Assembly (NCBI RefSeq): GCF_029952525.1
Contig: NZ_JASAOF010000001.1
Location: 372,001 to 436,000, forward strand
Reading direction: 5' to 3'
From: Saccharopolyspora ipomoeae
GTDB lineage: Bacteria; Actinomycetota; Actinomycetes; Mycobacteriales; Pseudonocardiaceae
Length of the DNA: 64,000 nt
Each line of letters begins with the position of its first letter. Within the stretch, counting starts at the first letter, position 1. Position numbers and translations under genes: made by a program. Positions 58,974 through 64,000 of the stretch are shown in pieces. The notes beneath the pieces were generated by a model. That model made no database searches. It was not told the DNA's origin and saw only the letters and a program-made list of their open reading frames with translations.

Positions 58974-59996
58974 ATGTTGCCTTCCAGAACCGCGCTTCGC
59001 GCCGCCGCTCTCGCGATGCTGTGCGCCACGGCCGCGTGCAGCGCGCCCGCCGCGCCCGCCCCTCCGCCGCCGCCCAACACCCCTGCCGCACCGCCCGCTC
59101 CCCCGCCGCCACCGGACCCGGCCTCGGTCGGCGCCAACGAGCTCGGCGACGTGCCGGTGCTGATGTACCACCGCATCACACCAGCTCCGACCAGCGTGTA
59201 CGACCGCACTCCAGCCGATTTCCGGGGCGAGCTGGAGCGCCTCGTCCGCGAGGATTACGTTCCGGTGACGGCCACCGAGTACGCCACCGGGAAGATCGAC
59301 ATCCCGGCCGGCAAGCATCCCGTGGTGCTCACCTTCGACGACGGTTCGGCCACTCAGTTCACTGTGGACGCTTCGGGCGATCCGGCCCCGGAGTCGGCGG
59401 TCGGCATCCTGCTGTCGGTCGCTCGGGCCAATCCGGGATTCCGCCCGGTGGCGACGATGTACGTGTTCAATCCGCCGTTCGAGGAACCCACCGGTCGGCG
59501 CAGTCTCACCTGGTTGCACGACAACGGTTTCGAGATCGGCAACCACACCCTCGACCACCCGAACCTCGGGAAGGTCTCCTCGGAGCAGGCGCAGCACGAG
59601 ATCGCCGGGATGCAGAAGATCATCACCGACGCCGTTCCGGGGTTGCGGGTGGACTCGCTGGCGCTGCCGCTGGGGATGCACCCCGACGAGGAGGCGCTGG
59701 CCTCCGACGGCTCGGCCGACGGGGTCACCTACCACCACACGAGCGTGATGCTGGTGGGTTCCAACCCCGCTCCCTCGCCGTTCACCGCGGATTTCGACCC
59801 GGCGAACATCCCGCGCATCCGCTCGCAAGGCCCCACCGGCGAGGACGCGAACTACGGCTCGACGGTGTGGCTCGACAAGCTCGCCGCCGACCCGGCGTCG
59901 CGCTACACCTCCGACGGCGACCCGGCCAAGACCTCGGCGCCGAACTCGGCGACGGCGCAGCCCGCCCCCTCCGCGCCGAACGTTCACCGCTACTGA
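58974..59996 (+). CDS. Polysaccharide deacetylase lipoprotein
   Basis: 340 aa. Lipobox LCATAAC ending at Cys19-20 after a hydrophobic signal, then a proline-rich linker (PPPPPP runs) and a NodB/PgdA-type domain: VLMYHRIT, FDDGS (catalytic Asp pair), HTLDHPNLG (zinc His) and a C-terminal proline/serine tail. Predicted to deacetylate cell-wall sugars. A GTG at 58965 is a possible earlier start. Divergent from the DUF4015 gene. Confidence 0.85.
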   Translation: MLPSRTALRAAALAMLCATAACSAPAAPAPPPPPNTPAAPPAPPPPPDPASVGANELGDVPVLMYHRITPAPTSVYDRTPADFRGELERLVREDYVPVTATEYATGKIDIPAGKHPVVLTFDDGSATQFTVDASGDPAPESAVGILLSVARANPGFRPVATMYVFNPPFEEPTGRRSLTWLHDNGFEIGNHTLDHPNLGKVSSEQAQHEIAGMQKIITDAVPGLRVDSLALPLGMHPDEEALASDGSADGVTYHHTSVMLVGSNPAPSPFTADFDPANIPRIRSQGPTGEDANYGSTVWLDKLAADPASRYTSDGDPAKTSAPNSATAQPAPSAPNVHRY

Positions 59997-60008
59997 TCCC
60001 CGCGAGGG

Positions 60009-60082
60009 CGACCGGATTGCTCCCGCGTTCGGGGAACGGATTTCGGCAGTTCCCCGAAACCGGAATACGGGAGTAATCCGGT
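60009..60082 (+). repeat. R5-type inverted repeats after the deacetylase
   Basis: GGATTGC-TCCC-GCGTTCG, GGGGAAC...GTTCCCC (60031-60055) and GGAATAC-GGGA-GTAATCC (60062-60079) lie within 75 bases. The last is the R5 motif of 44.4 kb. The outer parts CCGGATTGCTCCCG and CGGGAGTAATCCGG pair as a long stem. Confidence 0.7.
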
Positions 60083-60167
60083 CACCCCCCGTTGGTTGCT
60101 CCCACCAGGAAGAATTTGCCCAGCCGCATGCCGATCGTGATCAACCCGTAAGCAGCGTTGGTATGAA

Positions 60168-60189
60168 CGTGTTACGTGCTTTGAACACG
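60168..60189. promoter_or_regulatory. Inverted repeat CGTGTT-N10-AACACG upstream of cvnA
   Basis: Perfect 6-bp arms, 88 bases upstream of the cvnA start. Could be a regulator-binding site; no regulator is assigned. Confidence 0.3.
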
Positions 60190-60276
60190 GCCGGGTAAGC
60201 GCGACACGCAGGGTTAATCAGCTGCTAGCGTCCCGCCATCATCTTCGCCGCAGAAACCGGAGGGGGGTTTCCGCTG

Positions 60277-62454
60277 GTGACGTCACAGGACGCCGAGACT
60301 CATCACCGGACCATCAAGAAGCGGCTCTCGCGCGCGCTCACGCTGCCGATCGTGCTGCTGTCGGTCGTGCTGCTGTCCTCGACCGTGCCGCAGGGGGTCG
60401 AATCCTTCGTCGTCTGGCGGATCGGGGTCGCGGCCGAGGACGCCGGTGGATCGGCGATGCGCGCGTTCGCCGCGCTGCAGCACGAACGCGACCTGTCGGT
60501 GCGCGAGGGCATCCCGACCGCGGAGCTGGGGGCTGCGCGCGTCACCAGCGACCGCACCACCACCGAGCTCGTCCGCACGCTGGACTCGCTGACGGACTAC
60601 GCGCCCGAACCGATCGCGGTCAAGACCGAACAGCTCAAGAAGCAGCTCGCCGAGCTGCCCCAGCGCCGCCTGCTGTCCCAGGGCCGGCTCAACCGCCGCG
60701 CCACCGTCGAGTACTTCAACGCCACCATCGACACCGGCATCGACCTCTTCGACACCCAGTCCCGGCTGGCGCACGACATCCAGGTCACCCAGGACGGCAT
60801 CACCGCCACCGAGCTGCTGCGCGCCTCGGACCTGATGCGGCGGGCGGCGATGCTCGGCGGATCGGCGGTGGACTCGGGCCGCTTCGAGGCGGGCGAGCAC
60901 CACGCGTTCGCCGAGCAGGTGTTCACCTACCGCAGCCGCATCGGCTCTGAGAGCGCTCACGCGGCACCCGAGGTGCAGCGGCAGTACCGCGCGCTGACGG
61001 CCTCGCCCGCGTGGCAGCGGCTCACCGCGGTCGAGGACCGGCTGGTCGCCGACGGCGCGACCGGCTCGCACGCGTTCCCGCCGGAGCAGCAGCGCGCGTG
61101 GCACGACGACGTGACCACCGTGGGCCGCGACCTCAACGAGCTGGCGCTGGCCCAGTCCGACCACGCGATCACGCTCGGCATGACGCAGGCCTACTCGAAG
61201 TTCGTCTGGACGATCCTGGTGGTGCTGGTCGCCCTCGCAGCCGTCGCGCTGTGCTGGTGGTACTCGTGGCGCAACATCGGCCTCGCCGAGCAGGTGCTGC
61301 AGCGGCTGGCGCGGCTGCGCGACGCGGTGCGCCACCGCACCCACGACCTGCTGCCGCCGATCCTGGCCCGCGCCCGCGAGGGCAAGGAGGTCGACGTCGA
61401 CGACGAGCTGGGCAAGCTGGACTTCGGCCGCGACGAGATCGGCGAGGTCGCCGACGCGATGGAGGTCTCGCAGCGGGCCACCATCGACGCCACGATCAAG
61501 GAGGCCGGCACGCACGCGGCGTTCCGCAGCGCCATCGCCGCGATCGCCAGCGGCCAGCAAACCCTCATCCAGCAGGCGATCGTGCTCATCGACGCCGCCG
61601 AGCACGACGAGCAGGACCCGGCGAAGCTGCGCCGGTTGCTGCAGGTCGACAGCACGGTGACGCGGCTGCGCCGCAAGATCGAGAACCTGCGGGTGCTGGC
61701 CGGGGACCGGCCGGGGCGGCGCTGGCGGGACCCGGTGCCGCTGAGCAAGCTCGTGCAGTCGGCGATCGGCGAGACCGAGCACTACACGCGGATCAACGTC
61801 CGCGCGGTGCCGCCGGTGGCGGTCAAGGGCCCGGCGGTGACCGACACGATCCGGGTGCTGGCCGAGCTGATGGACAACGCCACCCGCTTCTCACCGCCGA
61901 CCTCGCCGGTGCTGGTGCGGGTGGATCGCACGACCGGCGACCGGGTGCTGGTGGAGATCGAGGACCGCGGCCTGGGGATGCCCGCGGCCGACCGCGAGCG
62001 GATCAACGAAACCCTGTCCGCACCACCGGATTTCACCGCCAACTCGGTGCAGGACGACGTCCGGCTGGGCATGGTGGTGGTCTCCCGGCTGGCGCAGCGG
62101 CGCGGCATCGAGGTCGCCCTGCACCCCGGGGAGGGCTCGGGCATCCGGGCCTCGGTGGTGCTGCCCGCCGACCTGATCACCTCGCCCGCCCAGCCCCGGC
62201 AGGGGGCCGACCGGCAGGGCGTCGAGTCCACGGTCCGCATCCGCCGCAAGCCCCGCCGCACGTCCACCTCGGTCGAGCCGGAGAGCACCGGCGGCCTGCC
62301 GCAGCGCAGACGCGGCACGACGCTCGCGCGGCTGACGTCCAGCACCGCGGCCGACGACCCGGAACCGCCGTCCGACGAGCCGCGCCGGTCGGGGTCGGCG
62401 GCGTTCATGAACCAGATCCAGCGCGCCCGTTCTCAGCAGGAGGGACGTTCGTGA
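60277..62454 (+). CDS. cvnA: Conservon histidine-kinase-like protein CvnA
   Basis: 725 aa. Membrane segments at about 20-42 and 308-328 enclose a 265-residue extracytoplasmic nitrate/nitrite-sensor-like (NIT) domain; then HAMP-like linker, dimerisation helices, and HATPase_c: N-box ELMDNATRFSPP, G1 EDRGLGM, G2 region GMVVVSRLAQRRGIEV. The usual H of the dimer helix (pattern LDHLATRMRRN in relatives) reads VDSTVTRLRRK here, so classic phosphorylation is doubtful. A C-terminal Arg/Pro-rich tail follows. GTG at 60277 follows GGAGGGGGG. Confidence 0.88.
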   Translation: MTSQDAETHHRTIKKRLSRALTLPIVLLSVVLLSSTVPQGVESFVVWRIGVAAEDAGGSAMRAFAALQHERDLSVREGIPTAELGAARVTSDRTTTELVRTLDSLTDYAPEPIAVKTEQLKKQLAELPQRRLLSQGRLNRRATVEYFNATIDTGIDLFDTQSRLAHDIQVTQDGITATELLRASDLMRRAAMLGGSAVDSGRFEAGEHHAFAEQVFTYRSRIGSESAHAAPEVQRQYRALTASPAWQRLTAVEDRLVADGATGSHAFPPEQQRAWHDDVTTVGRDLNELALAQSDHAITLGMTQAYSKFVWTILVVLVALAAVALCWWYSWRNIGLAEQVLQRLARLRDAVRHRTHDLLPPILARAREGKEVDVDDELGKLDFGRDEIGEVADAMEVSQRATIDATIKEAGTHAAFRSAIAAIASGQQTLIQQAIVLIDAAEHDEQDPAKLRRLLQVDSTVTRLRRKIENLRVLAGDRPGRRWRDPVPLSKLVQSAIGETEHYTRINVRAVPPVAVKGPAVTDTIRVLAELMDNATRFSPPTSPVLVRVDRTTGDRVLVEIEDRGLGMPAADRERINETLSAPPDFTANSVQDDVRLGMVVVSRLAQRRGIEVALHPGEGSGIRASVVLPADLITSPAQPRQGADRQGVESTVRIRRKPRRTSTSVEPESTGGLPQRRRGTTLARLTSSTAADDPEPPSDEPRRSGSAAFMNQIQRARSQQEGRS

Positions 62455-62831
62455 GCAGCGACAACCTGAGCTGGTTGCTCCAGGATTTCCACCGCCAGGT
62501 GCCGGACGCGCGGGGGCTGATCCTGTTCTCCGCCGACGGCCTGCCGACCGCGTCGTCGGGCATGTCCGACGACGACGCCGACGCCCTGGCAGCGCTGGGA
62601 TCGTCGATCAACAGCACGGTGGCCGGCGCCAGCGCGCGCACCGGGTCGGGCCGGGTGCGCCAGACCCTGGTGGAGAGCGACGACGCGTACCTGCTGCTCA
62701 CCCGCGCCGCCGAGCGCACCGGCCTGCTGGTGGTCGTGTCGATCTCGGCGGACCTGGAACTCACCGCCTCGGCGGTGGAGCAGCTGGTCGCGCGCGTCGG
62801 CGCGCACCTGGCGACGCCGGCTCGGCGGTGA
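62451..62831 (+). CDS. cvnB: Conservon roadblock/LC7 protein CvnB
   Basis: 126 aa. Roadblock/LC7 domain (LSWLLQDFHRQVPDARGLILFSADGLPTASS). Probably binds the CvnD GTPase at the membrane. GTG start overlaps cvnA stop by 4 bases. Confidence 0.93.
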   Translation: MSSDNLSWLLQDFHRQVPDARGLILFSADGLPTASSGMSDDDADALAALGSSINSTVAGASARTGSGRVRQTLVESDDAYLLLTRAAERTGLLVVVSISADLELTASAVEQLVARVGAHLATPARR

Positions 62832-62837
62832 GGCGGC

Positions 62838-63188
62838 ATGGCCGAGTGGAGCGATGACGAGCCCGGGCCGCTGGTGCGGCCCTACGTGCACACCGGGGGC
62901 CGCACCGACGTCGCCAGCGAGGAGCTGAACGTCTCGGCACTGCTGCGCGCGACGCCCGATCCCGATGAGCAGGAGCTGTCGCTGAGCGCGGCGGCGGTGC
63001 GGGAGCTGTGCGCGACGCCGGTGTCGCTGGCGGAGATCGCCGCGGAGCTGGAGAGCCCGATCTCGGTGGCGCGCGTCCTGGTCGGCGAGCTCGTCACCCG
63101 GGGCCTGCTGCGGATCGCCGCCCCGAACACCGACCACCCCGACATTTCGTTCTTGGAGAGGCTGCGCAACGATGTCCGGAACCTTTGA
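62838..63188 (+). CDS. cvnC: Conservon DUF742 protein CvnC
   Basis: 116 aa. DUF742 signature VRPYVHTGGRT and a winged-helix-like LSLSAAAVRELCATPVSLAEIAAEL; third gene of the conservon, 6 bases after cvnB. Its 3' end overlaps cvnD by 17 bases in a different frame. Confidence 0.93.
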   Translation: MAEWSDDEPGPLVRPYVHTGGRTDVASEELNVSALLRATPDPDEQELSLSAAAVRELCATPVSLAEIAAELESPISVARVLVGELVTRGLLRIAAPNTDHPDISFLERLRNDVRNL

Positions 63189-63759
63189 TCCGAACACGAC
63201 TTCGGCGAAGATCGTGATCGCCGGGGCTTTCGGGGTCGGCAAGACCACGATGATCACCAAGCTCACCGACCGGGAACCGCTGCGCACCGAGGAGATCCTC
63301 ACCGAGGCGGGCGTGGGCGTGGACGACCTCTCGGGCGTGGAGAGCAAGCAGACGACGACGGTGGCGCTGGACTTCGGCCGCCTGGACCTGCCCAGCGGCC
63401 CGAAGCTCTACCTGTTCGGAACCCCGGGCCAGGACCGGTTCTGGCCGATGTGGGACAGCATCGCGACGGGCGCGCTGGGCGCGATCGTCATCGTCGACCC
63501 GGACCGGCTGGGCCAGTGCTTCGCGATCCTGGACTTCTTCGAGGACCGCGGCATCCCGTTCGTGGTGGCGGTCAACGAGTTCGAGGGCGCCACCCGCCAC
63601 GAACCCGATCAGATCGCCGCCGCCCTGGACCTCGACCCCGACATCCCGGTCCTCCACTTCGACGCCAGGAGCAAACCCGACACCAAGGAAGTCCTGGTCA
63701 CAGTCCTCAGCCGAGCCATCGACCACCGCACCGCCCAGACTCCCACCCCAACCCGCTGA
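63172..63759 (+). CDS. cvnD: Conservon GTPase CvnD
   Basis: 195 aa Ras-like small GTPase of the MglA/CvnD group: P-loop GAFGVGKTTMI, G3 GTPGQDRFWPMW, G4 VAVNEFEGAT (N replaces the classic NKxD). Together with CvnA-C it forms a complex likened to eukaryotic G-protein signalling. The start ATG lies within cvnC. Confidence 0.95.
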   Translation: MSGTFDPNTTSAKIVIAGAFGVGKTTMITKLTDREPLRTEEILTEAGVGVDDLSGVESKQTTTVALDFGRLDLPSGPKLYLFGTPGQDRFWPMWDSIATGALGAIVIVDPDRLGQCFAILDFFEDRGIPFVVAVNEFEGATRHEPDQIAAALDLDPDIPVLHFDARSKPDTKEVLVTVLSRAIDHRTAQTPTPTR

Positions 63760-63792
63760 CCTCTGGGCAGAGCCGGTGGTGCCGGCAGCATC

Positions 63793-63887
63793 GTGCGTCA
63801 CCAGTGGACAGTTTTAGTCCAAATTATCCTGGCAAAACGGACATTGATCATGGGTGATTCGAGGAAAAACTGCCCCCTGCCTCGCAC
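63793..63887 (+). repeat. R2 hairpin repeat, copy 4
   Basis: Degenerate outer arms (GTGCGTCACCAG / CCTGCCTCGCAC), better inner arms (GGACAGTTTT / AAAAACTGCCCC) and the well-kept core GGCAAAACGGACATTGATC then ATGGGTGATTCGAGG. Follows the conservon. The remaining 113 bases to the window end hold no recognised feature. Confidence 0.85.
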
Positions 63888-64000
63888 CACCCCACCTGAG
63901 CGTCACTCCATCGCCGCAACGAGCCCCTAACGTCCGGGTCGCAGCTTTCACGTTCCGGTTACGTGCGGGGCTTGTTCGGCAACGGACACCGGCATACCTT

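Overview
The window is high-GC actinobacterial chromosome. Most genes start with GTG, genes often overlap by 4 nt, and it carries RbpA, WhiA, an MptB-type mannosyltransferase, an OpcA-type G6PDH partner and a conservon. The gene content and order suggest the Pseudonocardiaceae (Saccharopolyspora/Amycolatopsis type); the genus is an inference. From memory, much of the order matches the Mycobacterium tuberculosis Rv1405-Rv1466 region (suf, mptB, ABC exporter, ctaA, qor, ctaB, tkt-tal-zwf-opcA-pgl, secG, tpi-pgk-gap, whiA-yvcK-rapZ-uvrC, rib genes, rpe, fmu, fmt), so the backbone is an old housekeeping block.

Layout. 0-0.6 kb: end of a GGDEF-domain gene. 0.7-7.2 kb (minus strand): SUF Fe-S assembly operon sufR-B-D-C-S-U-T. 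7.3-10.6 kb: mannosyltransferase and a two-gene ABC exporter. 10.8-16.0 kb: SalK-like protein, heme A synthase, MarR/GbsR-type regulator, a small unknown protein, quinone reductase, heme O synthase. 16.5-24.7 kb: transketolase, transaldolase, Pgi, Zwf, OpcA and Pgl, covering most of the pentose phosphate pathway. 24.8-29.4 kb: secreted GHL10 glycosidase, TrkH/TrkA potassium uptake, RraA-like protein, RbpA. 29.5-33.2 kb (minus): secG and tpiA-pgk-gap. 33.6-38.5 kb (minus): uvrC-rapZ-yvcK-whiA. 38.6-43.9 kb: MBL-fold hydrolase, then an accessory group (GH172, DHOD-like, DeoR regulator, MFS) bracketed by two related hairpins. 44.0-55.1 kb: FKBP, PH protein, ribH/ribBA/ribE/ribD, rpe, amino-acid permease, OsmC, yeast-type cytosine deaminase, rsmB-fmt-def. 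55.2-60.0 kb: Ggt, DUF4015 protein, polysaccharide deacetylase lipoprotein. 60.3-63.8 kb: four-gene conservon (cvnABCD).

The genes are mostly ordinary; the intergenic DNA is not. I see several families of palindromic repeats. R1 (five copies, about 150-190 bp, all on the plus strand) has a 15-16 bp stem whose sequence changes between copies while pairing is kept. Nearly every irregular pair is a G-U pair if the plus strand is transcribed, which points to a structured RNA. R2 (four copies, about 75-105 bp) has variable inverted arms, 26 bp and perfect in one copy, around a conserved core with TTGATCATGGG. R3 is a CAATGGA hairpin at both edges of the accessory group. R4 is five GTTTTCATGAAAAC-type palindromes next to a MarR/GbsR-type regulator gene. 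R5 is a cluster of GGAATAC-N4-GTAATCC half-palindromes at two loci, and there is also a 3 x 22 bp tandem repeat at 51.7 kb. No transposase or tRNA gene was seen.
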